Positions 1 to 9,175 are shown, numbered from the stretch's first letter. The stretch is 64,000 nucleotides of DNA from Leptolyngbya sp. O-77 (GCF_001548395.1 NZ_AP017367.1:1215001-1279000); one strand, 5' to 3'. The notes: generated by a model from the sequence alone, not told the origin. A program made the numbers and translations.

Positions 1-394
1 GCTCAAGCTTGAGCTGGCTTTCTACCTCTGAATACAACGCCAAATATTTCTGGCTTTCCGCCTTTGCCGCTTCATACTGAGTCAATAACTCAGCACTTCT
101 AGCCTGCTCCTGGTTGTACAGAGTCAAATACGACTCCGCTTCCGTTTTAGCAGTTTCGTAAAGAGCCAGCGTAGACTGATACTTTTGTTGCGCTTCTAAG
201 AAAAGCTGGTGATTCTGCGCTGCCTTTTGAGCTTCTGCTTGGGCCAAGCCTTCTGCCTCTCTAAGATTTGCGCGAACGGTTGATAAACTTGCCTTTAGCT
301 CGTGGTAAGACAGCGGCTCTTTCGATTTAGATTTAGGATGACGAAGCGAATTTTCGTAAGACTCATCCCGTCGATCCGATCTACGCATTGGCAT
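1..394 (-). CDS. Partial coiled-coil protein (N-terminal part only)
   Basis: An open frame runs from an ATG at 394 off the left edge, giving about 131 residues. AAGGTG lies just upstream of the ATG and supports this start. After a basic head rich in R, S and K, the protein is a long Ala/Glu/Gln-rich helix. It carries a loose repeat of about 14 residues with recurring LALYE, YLTLYN, LLTQYE and YLALYS elements, each followed by charged or Ala-rich stretches, which is typical of an extended coiled coil. There is no signal peptide and no catalytic motif. The region is AT-richer than its neighbours and lacks HIP1 sites, so it may be acquired. Family and function are not recognised; a filament or scaffold role is possible. 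Confidence 0.6.
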   Translation of the reverse strand, partial: MPMRRSDRRDESYENSLRHPKSKSKEPLSYHELKASLSTVRANLREAEGLAQAEAQKAAQNHQLFLEAQQKYQSTLALYETAKTEAESYLTLYNQEQARSAELLTQYEAAKAESQKYLALYSEVESQLKLE

Positions 395-470
395 AGGTCA
401 CCTTATCAATCGTCGCGCTTGACTCAGTAAATTTATATTCAATCTAATCTATAATATTCAGTCTAATCCT

Positions 471-587
471 AATCTAAGTATTCCCTGACTTGGACAAACT
501 GAACTGTTCTTCAGATCTTTTAGCGTCAGCGTCCCATCCGACTGGATAATCTAAGTATTCCCTGACTTGGACAAACTGAACTGCTCT
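471..587. repeat. Pair of 40-bp direct repeats
   Basis: The 40-bp segment at 471-510 recurs at 548-587 with one mismatch (T to C near the end). The copies are separated by 37 unrelated bases, a period of 77 bp. Both begin AATCTAAGTATTCCC and contain GACTTGGACAAACTG. They lie in the AT-rich gap between the coiled-coil gene and tRNA-Pro. They could be ends of a decayed mobile element, a duplicated promoter/operator, or a local tandem duplication. No coding sequence is apparent here. Confidence 0.8.
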
Positions 588-794
588 AAACCGTAGCCTT
601 AACAGGCTGCTTAACATGAACAGAACAGTCCGATAGGAGTTTTACAAATCGAGCCAGAACTTGCTGTGATAGGATAGAATATTCAAAGTGAACTTCACTA
701 AAGCATTTTCTTGCAGGGTGAGGCGCGCACAGTCCTGATGAGGCAAACGCTTCTTGACTATCCACGTGCCTCACTAGCTTCAAAAATGCTGTAT

Positions 795-868
795 CGGGAT
801 GTAGCGCAGCTTGGTAGCGCACCTCGTTCGGGACGAGGGGGCCGAAGGTTCAAATCCTTTCATCCCGA
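795..868 (+). tRNA. tRNA-Pro (anticodon CGG)
   Basis: The sequence folds as a complete cloverleaf. The acceptor arms CGGGATG and CATCCCG pair perfectly and are followed by discriminator A at 868. The D-arm is GCGC/GCGC. The anticodon stem CCTCG/CGAGG encloses the loop TTCGGGA, giving anticodon CGG (decodes CCG, proline). The T-arm has the standard TTCAAAT loop. The 3' CCA is not encoded. A T-rich stretch follows, and a stronger hairpin lies at 983-1021. Confidence 0.95.
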
Positions 869-982
869 TTTTTAGATTGATCTCAAGCGCTCTGGCTAGA
901 TTGAGCTGAGATAGCGGTTTAATCTTCCGCATTCAGGCGTGCTGATAGAGCGCGATCGTCCCTTTGCGCCAAGCCTCCAACT

Positions 983-1021
983 AAAAAGCGGCGCTGGGTT
1001 TGTAGGTCAGCACCGCCTTTT
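983..1021. terminator. Bidirectional intrinsic terminator
   Basis: A hairpin with arms GCGGCGCTG (988-996) and CAGCACCGC has one internal mismatch. An A-run precedes it and a T-run follows it, so it can terminate transcription on both strands. It sits between tRNA-Pro (plus) and the 3' end of psb29 (minus), as expected for converging units. Confidence 0.75.
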
Positions 1022-1041
1022 CAGAGATTTTACGACAACCC

Positions 1042-1770
1042 TCAGCCAGGCTCAGACGGCGAACTGGGTGGAGTGGCGATCGCCTCGTCGCCAGGCTTCT
1101 CTTCCTTAGCCTTCGCCCGTTCTTCTTTTTTCTTGCGGTCTGCCTTCAGAATATCCTCCAGTACGGCCCGCGCCTGGGTCATCTTGTCCAAGTTGCTGCG
1201 ATAGAGTTCCAGATCTTTCTGCATTTTGTCAGCAGATAGGTTCAGTGCATCACCAAGGGACTGAAGCACCGCTGCTCGGCGAGCTTCGTCCTTCATCATG
1301 TCGCTGTCCATCTGTTCCAACAGGGTATATAGCCCAATGGCAAACAGGCGGCTGTACTTAAAGTTTGGATTGCTCGCCACACCGCGCAGCACGCCGACCA
1401 ACCCATCCGTCGGTTCCGTTGATTCTCGCACCTTAGACACCACATCCTCTGGTGAAAGATGGGCTGCCTCTGCAAGCAAACGCTCTGCGTCTTGCCGATA
1501 GACTTGCGGGTCGCCGCCGACCGCCTGACACAGCGCGTTGAAGATTGACACCTGATCTTGCTCAGGCCGATAGCCCTGCATGAAGCGATCGTAGGTCGTT
1601 ACTACGCCCAGGGCATACACGGGGTCGTAGCGAAAGTTAGCGTTGACCATCAGCAGGTGCGTTTCTACCATTAGCTCTTCCACTACGCGCCGATAGATCG
1701 AGTTAATCGGGCGCGTGTGCAGGCTGTAGAAAGCACGCTTGGTATCAGAAACAGTGCGAACGTCGTTCAC
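1042..1770 (-). CDS. psb29: Photosystem II biogenesis protein Psb29 / Thf1
   Basis: The 242-residue product matches the Psb29/THF1 family along its length. It opens with VSDTKRAFYSLHTRPINSIY, then has a helical body including ANFRYDPVYALGVVTTYDRF. The C-terminus ends in a lysine/glutamate-rich coiled segment (DRKKKEERAKAKEE). In cyanobacteria and plants the family acts in PSII assembly/repair and in stability of the FtsH thylakoid protease. The best start is a GTG (complement of 1768-1770), because family homology begins at once; no clear ribosome site is seen. The gene is monocistronic, with a terminator at 983-1021. Confidence 0.93.
   Translation of the reverse strand: MNDVRTVSDTKRAFYSLHTRPINSIYRRVVEELMVETHLLMVNANFRYDPVYALGVVTTYDRFMQGYRPEQDQVSIFNALCQAVGGDPQVYRQDAERLLAEAAHLSPEDVVSKVRESTEPTDGLVGVLRGVASNPNFKYSRLFAIGLYTLLEQMDSDMMKDEARRAAVLQSLGDALNLSADKMQKDLELYRSNLDKMTQARAVLEDILKADRKKKEERAKAKEEKPGDEAIATPPSSPSEPG
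1075..1084. repeat. HIP1 palindrome (representative copy)
   Basis: GGCGATCGCC is the extended HIP1 octamer (GCGATCGC), abundant in many cyanobacterial genomes. This copy lies in the 3' end of psb29. Copies recur across the window, mostly inside genes. None was seen in the insertion-sequence block 11353-13408 or in the first 900 bases, making HIP1 a useful marker of resident versus recently acquired DNA. Confidence 0.9.
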
Positions 1771-1885
1771 GGGAAGTCTTAAATTATTGTGATCCCATTA
1801 TCCCATATCGCGGAGGAATGGGGCGCGATGGGACACGAGGTGGCAGCATTGGGGCGATCGCCCATTATCTGCCCTGTCTGACCCG

Positions 1886-2248
1886 TTAGCCCGTAACCAC
1901 GCTGCGGGGCACGCCTTCTAGCGCTTCTTCCTCGGTTTCAAAAATTTCAAACACCGAGTCCATCATGGTCACCTCAAATACCAGCTTGGCTTCGGGGTGG
2001 ACGTTGCAAATTCGGAAGCTGCCCTTCACTTTGTCAGCATCGCGCATCCCAGCCACCAACGACGTGAGGCCAGAACTGTCGATAAAGTTTACCTGTGACA
2101 AATTCACGACAATGTGGGGGCTGAGTCGGGAAATCGACTCTTGCAGCTTCAGGCGAAACTGCCAGGCCGTCGTGATATCCAAGCGTCCGGTGGGCATCAG
2201 GACGATGACCGTTTTCCCGTCTGGAGTGGTGTGTGTCCGCTGCTCCAT
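1886..2248 (-). CDS. STAS-domain anti-sigma factor antagonist
   Basis: This 120-residue protein is a single STAS domain. It includes the signature VNFIDSSGLTSLV, in which the Ser pair at the helix start is the usual phosphorylation site of SpoIIAA/RsbV-type antagonists. Family members bind and sequester anti-sigma or other Ser-kinase partners when dephosphorylated. No kinase or phosphatase partner is adjacent, so the partner must be encoded elsewhere. The start is the ATG at 2248. Confidence 0.88.
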   Translation of the reverse strand: MEQRTHTTPDGKTVIVLMPTGRLDITTAWQFRLKLQESISRLSPHIVVNLSQVNFIDSSGLTSLVAGMRDADKVKGSFRICNVHPEAKLVFEVTMMDSVFEIFETEEEALEGVPRSVVTG

Positions 2249-2547
2249 AGTGTTGCTTCAGTCTCCCCGTTGTCCAAAAGGTTTGTAAAAGTTTCTACCA
2301 GTGTTCCCAGGAAGCTACCCTGGCCAAACAATCTACGAGAAAACTTGATTCGGTCAGGAAACGCCATCAGGTTTACAATAGCCGACGCTGGGTTTAAGTT
2401 TCAGTAGACTATATTTCTTCAAGGCAAGAACTTATGCAAAATCGCCGCCACCCGTCCGCTTAGCAGGGCAAGTCTAGGTCAGAGTTGACCTGTAGATTGC
2501 AAAATTAGGCAGAATGTTAGGGGTTCTGTCCTAACCAACCAAACCGG
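2249..2547. other. Intergenic region between divergent STAS and mutL genes
   Basis: About 300 bp must hold the promoters of two divergent genes. I see no conserved operator, tRNA or hairpin of note. Confidence 0.5.
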
Positions 2548-4281
2548 ATGACGCAATCCATCCAGCCCCTTTCGGACGCAGTCGTGAATCTCATTGCGGC
2601 GGGCGAGGTGATCGACTCGCTGGGGGCAGTGGTGCGAGAGCTGGCGGAAAACGCGCTGGACGCGGGCGCAACTCACGTCAGCATTGCCGTATGGCCCGAG
2701 CGGTGGTCGCTGCGCGTGGCGGACAATGGCAGCGGCATGAGCCATGCTGATTTGCGCCGAGCGGCCGCGCCCCACAGCACCAGCAAAATTCACGCTAGCG
2801 AAGACCTGTGGAAGATTCGCAGCCTGGGCTTTCGGGGTGAGGCGCTGCACAGTTTGGCGCAATTGGCCGATTTGGAAATTGGCAGCCGTCTGGCAGATTC
2901 GACGGAAGGCTGGTGGGTGCGCTACGACCGCCAAGGCCACCCTGTGTCGGAAACCACGGTGGCGATCGCCCCTGGCACAGTGGTCACGGTTTCGCACCTG
3001 TTTGGCAACTGGCTGCCCCGCCGCGAGGGATTGCCGCCGATGACCCAACAACTCCGCGCCATCCAGCAGATGGTCTATCATCTGGCGCTGGGTCATCCGC
3101 AGGTGACGTGGGTGGTGCAGCAGGGCGATCGCTCCTGGTTTAGCCTGTGGGCTAGCCAGTCAGCGCGATACCTCTTGCCGCAAATTTTGCGCGACGTGCA
3201 GCCGGGGGATTTGGTGGAGGTTGAGTTGGGAGCGGATGGGCGTAGTGGGGACGTAAGAACGCTCGATCCCTCGCGCTCCACACTCCTGCTGGGTCTACCC
3301 GACCGCTGCCATCGCCGCCGTCCAGACTGGGTCAAGGTGGCCGTGAATGGGCGGGTTGTTCAGGTTCCAGAACTGGAACAAGCCATCCTGGGTGCGTTTC
3401 GCCGGACGCTGCCGCGCGATCGCCATCCAGTTTGTTTTCTGCATCTGCACCTGCCGCCAGAGCAAATTGACTGGAATCGCCACCCCGCCAAAGCCGAGAT
3501 TTACCTGAAGGAACTGGACAGGCTGCAAGCACAGGTACAAGAGGCGATCGCCCACGCCCTCAGCCTTCATGCCAATAGCCTGAGCGACACTGCCCACAGC
3601 CAGCGCATCGGGCAAGTGCTGCGGACTGCCGAGTCTGGTGGGGGCTATACGCTGGGCAGACTGGGCGAACCAAATGAATCCATCGGTGAGGAATCTCCTG
3701 AGGAATCTTCCGCGCCTGCGCTCCCGCCCCATGCCGCGCCCACTCCGCTGCGGGCGATCGCCCAGGTTCACAATATGTACATCCTGGCGGAACACCCCGC
3801 AGGGATTTGGCTGATCGAACAGCACATTGCCCATGAGCGGGTGCTGTATGAAGAATTGTGCGATCGCTGGATAGTCGTGCCCCTCGAACCGCCTGCCCTA
3901 TTGCCCAACCTCTCTACAGTCCAGGTCGAACAACTCGTTCGCATTGGGCTGACGGTGGAACCCTTCGGGGACACACTGTGGGCCGTCCGCACGGCTCCGG
4001 CTCCGCTGGCGCAGCGGGAAGATTGTGCAGCGGCCCTGCTGGAACTAAGCTTGGGCGGTGATTTGGAGACAGCGCTAGTGGCGACGGCCTGCCGCACGGC
4101 CATCCGCAACGGAACCCCCCTGACGCTGCCCGAAATGCAAACCCTGCTCGACCGCTGGCAGGAGACCCGCAACCCGCGCACCTGCCCCCACGGTCGCCCA
4201 ATTTGCCTGTCGCTGCAAGAATCTAGCCTGTCGCGCTTTTTCAGACGGCATTGGGTGATTGGCAAGAGTCACGGGATTTGA
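2548..4281 (+). CDS. mutL: DNA mismatch repair protein MutL
   Basis: The 577-residue protein has the GHKL ATPase core at the N-terminus: LIAAGEV, LAENALDAGA, DNGSGM and GFRGEAL within about the first 100 residues. A transducer domain extends to about 330, then a linker, then a C-terminal dimerisation/endonuclease domain. The C-terminus keeps versions of the nicking endonuclease motifs: EQHIAHERVLYEEL (about 422-435; family consensus begins DQHA) and CPHGRP (about 546-551), with an upstream CRTAIRNG element. This points to an endonuclease-type MutL rather than the E. coli non-nicking type. The gene is transcribed alone. Confidence 0.94.
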   Translation: MTQSIQPLSDAVVNLIAAGEVIDSLGAVVRELAENALDAGATHVSIAVWPERWSLRVADNGSGMSHADLRRAAAPHSTSKIHASEDLWKIRSLGFRGEALHSLAQLADLEIGSRLADSTEGWWVRYDRQGHPVSETTVAIAPGTVVTVSHLFGNWLPRREGLPPMTQQLRAIQQMVYHLALGHPQVTWVVQQGDRSWFSLWASQSARYLLPQILRDVQPGDLVEVELGADGRSGDVRTLDPSRSTLLLGLPDRCHRRRPDWVKVAVNGRVVQVPELEQAILGAFRRTLPRDRHPVCFLHLHLPPEQIDWNRHPAKAEIYLKELDRLQAQVQEAIAHALSLHANSLSDTAHSQRIGQVLRTAESGGGYTLGRLGEPNESIGEESPEESSAPALPPHAAPTPLRAIAQVHNMYILAEHPAGIWLIEQHIAHERVLYEELCDRWIVVPLEPPALLPNLSTVQVEQLVRIGLTVEPFGDTLWAVRTAPAPLAQREDCAAALLELSLGGDLETALVATACRTAIRNGTPLTLPEMQTLLDRWQETRNPRTCPHGRPICLSLQESSLSRFFRRHWVIGKSHGI

Positions 4282-4338
4282 AAGAAGGTAAGGGGAATTT
4301 ATAAGGTAGGGAGCGCGATGCTCGCTCCACAAGCTCGC

Positions 4339-5967
4339 CTATGGTTGTGGCGATGCGTCCAGCGTGACGGTGGTGCTGCCTTCTTCTTGCGGCGCAGTCC
4401 GAGGTACTTGCCCTGGAGCCAGCGTTTGAATGGTGAGCGCTTGGGGGGGCGTGGCATCGGGCGGATAGACCAGCTCAACCTGCACTTGACGGCGATCGCC
4501 CCGTCTCAGGTTTAACGTCAACAATGGTTCGCCCTGCTGCCCTCGCCGCTGCACCACATGCACATAGCGAGTTTGGGTCACCCCCCAGTCGTTGACATAT
4601 CGCAGCCGCAGCGTCCCCCGGAAAAACACTCGGCGATCGGGCGGATTCAGGAAGCGCAATGCCTGACCCCGCAGCGATTCGTCCTTCATTGGCGTTTGGA
4701 ACAGCAGCGCCACGGTCTGCTCTTGGTTGGTGTTGTTATACAGCGGCAGCGTCAGATTATATCGAACCCCGTAGTTGCCATGTCCCCGGTAGGCGGTGTC
4801 TGGGTAGCGAACCAGCATGGGCGCACTCTGAATTTGCCCAGTGCCCAGCGTGTGCCGATCGACCGTGCTAATTGCGTAGGAAATTGCCCCACCCTGCTGG
4901 GGAATCGTCAAGTGATCCACCCCATCGCCATCCGTCAGCACGGCATCCCACCGAGAGCCTTGCGACACGCCAGACACCCGGCTGTAATAGAACCGACCAA
5001 TTTGGCGGGCGTTGGGGGGGGTGGGAATGCGATCGCGCGGGCCGGCCACATCGCCCTGCTGCAAGAGCGCCAGCCACTCCTCCATGCGGGGCGATCGCTC
5101 GGTGCCGTTGCCATTCACTCTGGCAAACATGCCCAAACTTGCCAGATGCACAGGGCCATCGCTGGACAAATGCAGCAGCGCCGATCGCCCGTTGATGGGC
5201 AGATTGGCATTGGATGGACGAGCCGGGCGACGCGCCTCACCGTTTTGCACCACATCGGCTGCCTCTGCCGCGTCTAGCCCCATATCTTCCGGATCGACAA
5301 TAGGCAACGGCTCACGATTACGGTACGACTGCAAGCTCCGCAGGGGAATGGGTTCGTTTAGCAGCAGTTGCACATAGCGGGGTGGAATCGTGACCCGCTC
5401 CGGCAAAATGGCTTGACTCAGCCCTCGCAAGATGTCGCCCATCGTGCGACTGCCCGGCCCTGCAAACACTGTGGGCCCGGCGTTTGCCACGTAGGAGGGC
5501 AGGTCGTAGAAAGGGGCTTCCTGGCTCAGGTAACTGGCAGACTGATGAACCTGAATCGTCACCGGGCGATCGGACGGGTTATAAGCTAAAAGACCGATAT
5601 AGAGCGTCCGTACATCGTTTGGCGTGCGCCCTTTGGCAATGTGGTGAGCGAATACGTCAAAGCGCCCTTCAAAGGCATAGTTCAAGTGAGCAGATGGAAC
5701 GCGCATCCCCTGCGGCGGAAAAGTTGATAGCAAAATGCCTTCCTGCTGCACCAGTTCTGGACTGTTGCTGTTAAACACAGGAACTGAATCCAGTTGTCCT
5801 GGCAGCGGGCGCACCTCTTGAGCTTCGACCACATGGCTGAGCCGGGGTGTAGGCGGCGGTTCGGGTATATAGATTTCGGCTGGGGTGGCTTGAGCAAGGG
5901 GAAACAGTGTCAAAAATGGAAGCATGAGAACCTGCGAGAAACCCAAATCTAAAAGACTCCAAATCAC
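4339..5967 (-). CDS. DUF3370 family exported protein
   Basis: This 542-residue protein belongs to the cyanobacterial DUF3370 family, recognisable from PGQLDSVPVFNSNSPELV and LLSTFPPQGM near the N-terminus. A hydrophobic stretch (VLMLPFLTLFPLAQA) looks like a secretion signal, and an internal Met within it is an alternative start. The rest is beta-rich with no catalytic motif, so a cell-surface or periplasmic role is likely but its function is unknown. It converges with mutL, 57 bp away. Confidence 0.82.
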   Translation of the reverse strand: MIWSLLDLGFSQVLMLPFLTLFPLAQATPAEIYIPEPPPTPRLSHVVEAQEVRPLPGQLDSVPVFNSNSPELVQQEGILLSTFPPQGMRVPSAHLNYAFEGRFDVFAHHIAKGRTPNDVRTLYIGLLAYNPSDRPVTIQVHQSASYLSQEAPFYDLPSYVANAGPTVFAGPGSRTMGDILRGLSQAILPERVTIPPRYVQLLLNEPIPLRSLQSYRNREPLPIVDPEDMGLDAAEAADVVQNGEARRPARPSNANLPINGRSALLHLSSDGPVHLASLGMFARVNGNGTERSPRMEEWLALLQQGDVAGPRDRIPTPPNARQIGRFYYSRVSGVSQGSRWDAVLTDGDGVDHLTIPQQGGAISYAISTVDRHTLGTGQIQSAPMLVRYPDTAYRGHGNYGVRYNLTLPLYNNTNQEQTVALLFQTPMKDESLRGQALRFLNPPDRRVFFRGTLRLRYVNDWGVTQTRYVHVVQRRGQQGEPLLTLNLRRGDRRQVQVELVYPPDATPPQALTIQTLAPGQVPRTAPQEEGSTTVTLDASPQP

Positions 5968-6602
5968 CCTGAGAGGGGCAAAAGTAACAGGACAAATCAG
6001 GGCCAGCTCAAGCAGAAATGTCGAGCTTGAGCAGATTGAATGAACTTACCCAAAAAGCCCCAATTTTTACTTTTGGCAAAAGCACCTGAGGAGTGCGCTT
6101 CATCCTCAAAAGCGGATGTGCTAGTCCGCCTATCGCGCTGAGCCGCGTCTTCTGGCGGTCAGCGGTTTACCAGAGTCAAAAGCGCATCTGTAAAAAAGTC
6201 CCAAGGGGAAGGGAGGGTTGACTGTGTTCCACAATGCAACGTCTCATAACGCAACGTTTCACCATATCACTCCAAACCACTACACACTACTTTCACAACT
6301 AGGGCACACCCGGAAGTCGTGACAGCGAGCAAGGGGGGCATAAGCTGCTGGTCGCGGTTCCTCAATCAGGTTACCCAGAGATTGACCAGAAGACACATGT
6401 GCCTCATGTCTCAGCTTGGAAACCCTGTCAAAACTATACGGGAAATTGATACAAGATGAAGGAATCTTAGGGGAGTTGATCCAGGATTTTTTTTATGCCT
6501 GGTCGAGGTTTATGCCTCCTTTCAGGAAAGAAGGCATAAGTTCATCAAAAATTCATAAACTAGCCTGGGAATCAAGGGGAATTCGCGTCAAAAAGCAACC
6601 GG
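5968..6602. other. Long intergenic region with a strong inverted repeat
   Basis: About 630 bp lie without a convincing gene. The left half probably holds the DUF3370 promoter. A 65-codon plus-strand frame (6416-6613) has no recognisable similarity and overlaps the end of the U32 gene, so it is not called. The main structure is the inverted repeat at 6510-6539. A small RNA is possible, but I see no known family. Confidence 0.5.
6510..6539. terminator. 14-bp inverted repeat, possible terminator of the U32 gene
   Basis: The arms TTATGCCTCCTTTC (6510-6523) and GAAAGAAGGCATAA (6526-6539) pair with one mismatch around a very short loop. A T-run (about 6487-6494) lies on the plus-strand 5' side and reads as A's in the minus-strand transcript. 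The hairpin lies some 60 bp beyond the stop of the minus-strand U32 peptidase gene, so it could end or protect that transcript. The lack of a downstream U-run on that strand lowers confidence. Confidence 0.45.
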
Positions 6603-9134
6603 TTAGGAATTGAGGGTGCCCCGCGTCACGCCGAGCTGATTTCGCAGCTTGAGATCTTTCCACAGGGCCGCCCCGGCCAGCTCTCCATTCAGCAACGCTC
6701 GATATCGCCGGATTGTCTGAGTGACCTGCGCGGGCGTTTCATCGAGAAATTCCAGACGAAACTGCTGCACCCCAAGCTGCACGAGGCGGTGAACTGCTTC
6801 TGCGCCAGTTTGGGCGGTGCCGTTAAACACGGTGTTGCGGCAGCCCGCATCGGCTTGCAGGATGTGTTCTACACCCGTGCGATCGCGCAACTTGACCTCA
6901 TGCTTTTCGCAGGGGCGACCGCAGTTTGTGTAGTCGGTGCCATCTGACAGAAACGCACAAAAGACGCAATGCTCCATGTGAAACATCGGCATGTGCTGGT
7001 GAATCGTAATCTCGAACCAGGCAGGCGGGCAACTGGTCAATAGCCCCTCAAGCTGCTGAAGGTTGAGGTCATAGGAGGCCGTCAGGCGCTCCAGCCCCAT
7101 CCGCCGGAAATAGTCGGCAGAGAGCGCATTTGCCACATTCAGCGAGAAATCGCCAATGCAGCGCTGGTCGGCAAAAAACTGGAGATGGTCGTAGTTTCGC
7201 ACCAGATAGCCGTCTGCCTGGGCACGTTGCACCTGCTGCAAGATCCAGGTTTCGCCGGGTTTGGTGATGCGGGGCGGCGCGACGAAGATTTCCAGGGAGT
7301 CAGAGCTGGGGTGACTCCGAACTAGCCCGACTGCTTCGCGGTATCTGCGCGGGTCTTCAAATTCGCAGTAGAGCGTCTGAATTCCTGCATCGAGGGCGGC
7401 TTGCAGTTGAGATAGGGTGCGCGTGAGGGCGATCAGGCTGGGGGGAACAGGGGAGCGGGCGGGAAGGGGAGGGAGGAGGGTGTGCAGGGTGGCGTGGGGG
7501 TTGAGATGCCAGGGTTTTGGCTGGATGCGCTGGGCTTCGAGCTGGGCGACGAGTTCTCGGCGGAGACGGTTGAGTTCGCGGATGGGTAGCATGGTGGCGT
7601 TGCCCAAGTGATTTTGCAGGGAGCCAAGGCAAAAGGGCGTGTTGCCAAGCCGTCCGAATTGCGCCCGCAGTCGTTCGGTGGTGAGGGGTTGGGTTTGGGC
7701 GATCGCCAATGGCAGTTCCGATTCTACCTGGGCGATGTGGCCCTGCTCATCGCGGGCGATCGCCACTAGCGGCTGCCCCACGTCGCCATGCACCTCGATC
7801 GAGATGGGCTGCTGAAACCTGGGCGTGTCGCCTGCGTAGCTTTGCCGAAGCTGCCGATCGAGGTCGGGGTCGCTGGTTTTCCAGAGGCGATCGCCCACGC
7901 GCACCCGCCGCCAATCCACCGCGCCGCGCCCAAAGGTGAGGGTTGCTTCGTCACCCTGCATTTCGACGGAATACACCCGGCCGCCTTCTTCCGGGGCATC
8001 GGGGTGGCCGCTGTCGAACACCACACCATCGCCCGGTTTTAGCGGAGCCTGGAGCCTTATCATGGCTCGCTCATTGCGGATGCGGGTCACTTCGCCCAGA
8101 TAGACACCCCGCTTTTTGCCAAATCGCGCATGGACAAGTTCTTGGTTGTTGATGCCGCGAAACCATCCCGTGTAGAGGCCGCGAGAGAAAGCCATTTCAA
8201 GGTTGTAGCGGTCTTCAGGAGATGAGGCGCTGGGGCGTTCTGCAAATTCATCGCTCTGGCGCTCTGAGACCATCTGCCAAACGCGATCGAGCGCGTTGCG
8301 ATAGACCCGTGTGACGTTGGCGACGTATTCTGGCGATTTCAGGCGACCTTCGATTTTCAGGCAGGCTACGCCTGTGGCCACTAGGTCGGGCAATACATCG
8401 AGTCCGGATAAATCCTGCGGGCTGAGCAAATAGTGGCGATCGCCCAAATCCACCTTCTGCCCGTCTGCAATGAGATCGTAGGGCATTCGACAGGCCTGGG
8501 CACACTCGCCCCGGTTGGCAGAGCGGCCACCGAGGGATTCGCTGGTGAGGCATTGCCCAGAGTAGGCAACACACAGCGCCCCGTGAACGAAAACTTCGAG
8601 CGGCATGGCGACAGCGCGATTACCCATTTGCTGCTGGATTTTGCGGATGTCCTTGAGGGAACACTCGCGGGCCAGCACCACCAAGTTGCAGCCCAGCGCC
8701 TGGGCAAACTCGACTCCGGCAGCACTGGTGACGGTCATCTGCGTAGAGGCGTGGATGGGGAAGTCGGGCGACAGGTGGCGAATTAGGCGGCAAATGCCGA
8801 TATCTTGAACAATCGCCGCATCCACCCCCGCTGCGATCATGGTTCGCACATACTGCTCGGCTTCGGCGAGTTCTGCCGGAAAGACCAGCGTGTTCAGCGT
8901 GACATAGCCCTTCACGCTGCGCCGATGTAGAAATGCCATCAATTCTGGCAAATCAGCTTCGGTAAAGTTTTGCGCCCGCATTCGCGCGTTGAACCGATCC
9001 AGCCCGAAATAGATTGCGTCGGCTCCGTTTTCGACCGCAGCACGGGCGCAATCCCAGTTTCCCGCCGGAGCCAGCAATTCGGGACAGCGCGGACGGGCGA
9101 TCGCCATCGGACTCGAAGACAAAAGAGTATCCAT
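6603..9134 (-). CDS. U32 family peptidase / RlhA-YegQ-like protein with C-terminal domain
   Basis: From the ATG at 9134 the product is 843 residues. The N-terminal half is a U32 peptidase-type TIM barrel beginning PELLAPAGNWDCARAAVENG. It contains the family signature EVFVHGALCVAYSGQCLTS followed by GRSANRGECAQACRMPYD. The C-terminal half carries a second barrel-like region with HMPMFHMEHCVFCAF and a NCGRPCEKHEV cysteine cluster, the two-part layout of long U32/DUF3656 proteins. Characterised relatives (RlhA, TrhP) act in RNA hydroxylation rather than proteolysis, so an RNA-modification role is plausible. A longer frame to 9179 overlaps the terC stop and is less likely. Confidence 0.88.
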   Translation of the reverse strand: MDTLLSSSPMAIARPRCPELLAPAGNWDCARAAVENGADAIYFGLDRFNARMRAQNFTEADLPELMAFLHRRSVKGYVTLNTLVFPAELAEAEQYVRTMIAAGVDAAIVQDIGICRLIRHLSPDFPIHASTQMTVTSAAGVEFAQALGCNLVVLARECSLKDIRKIQQQMGNRAVAMPLEVFVHGALCVAYSGQCLTSESLGGRSANRGECAQACRMPYDLIADGQKVDLGDRHYLLSPQDLSGLDVLPDLVATGVACLKIEGRLKSPEYVANVTRVYRNALDRVWQMVSERQSDEFAERPSASSPEDRYNLEMAFSRGLYTGWFRGINNQELVHARFGKKRGVYLGEVTRIRNERAMIRLQAPLKPGDGVVFDSGHPDAPEEGGRVYSVEMQGDEATLTFGRGAVDWRRVRVGDRLWKTSDPDLDRQLRQSYAGDTPRFQQPISIEVHGDVGQPLVAIARDEQGHIAQVESELPLAIAQTQPLTTERLRAQFGRLGNTPFCLGSLQNHLGNATMLPIRELNRLRRELVAQLEAQRIQPKPWHLNPHATLHTLLPPLPARSPVPPSLIALTRTLSQLQAALDAGIQTLYCEFEDPRRYREAVGLVRSHPSSDSLEIFVAPPRITKPGETWILQQVQRAQADGYLVRNYDHLQFFADQRCIGDFSLNVANALSADYFRRMGLERLTASYDLNLQQLEGLLTSCPPAWFEITIHQHMPMFHMEHCVFCAFLSDGTDYTNCGRPCEKHEVKLRDRTGVEHILQADAGCRNTVFNGTAQTGAEAVHRLVQLGVQQFRLEFLDETPAQVTQTIRRYRALLNGELAGAALWKDLKLRNQLGVTRGTLNS

Positions 9135-9175
9135 AAGGCTGGAGCTTAGGGGCCATCTATGGCTTAATCGGCGGC

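Noticed and set aside
586..822. 78-codon minus frame across the start of tRNA-Pro
   Set aside because: Its start lies inside the tRNA gene and the protein has no recognisable similarity.
2479..3096. 205-codon minus frame antisense to mutL
   Set aside because: Shadow of mutL with no recognisable domain.
6416..6613. 65-codon plus frame before the U32 gene end
   Set aside because: No similarity, overlaps the U32 gene 3' end and includes the inverted repeat at 6510-6539.
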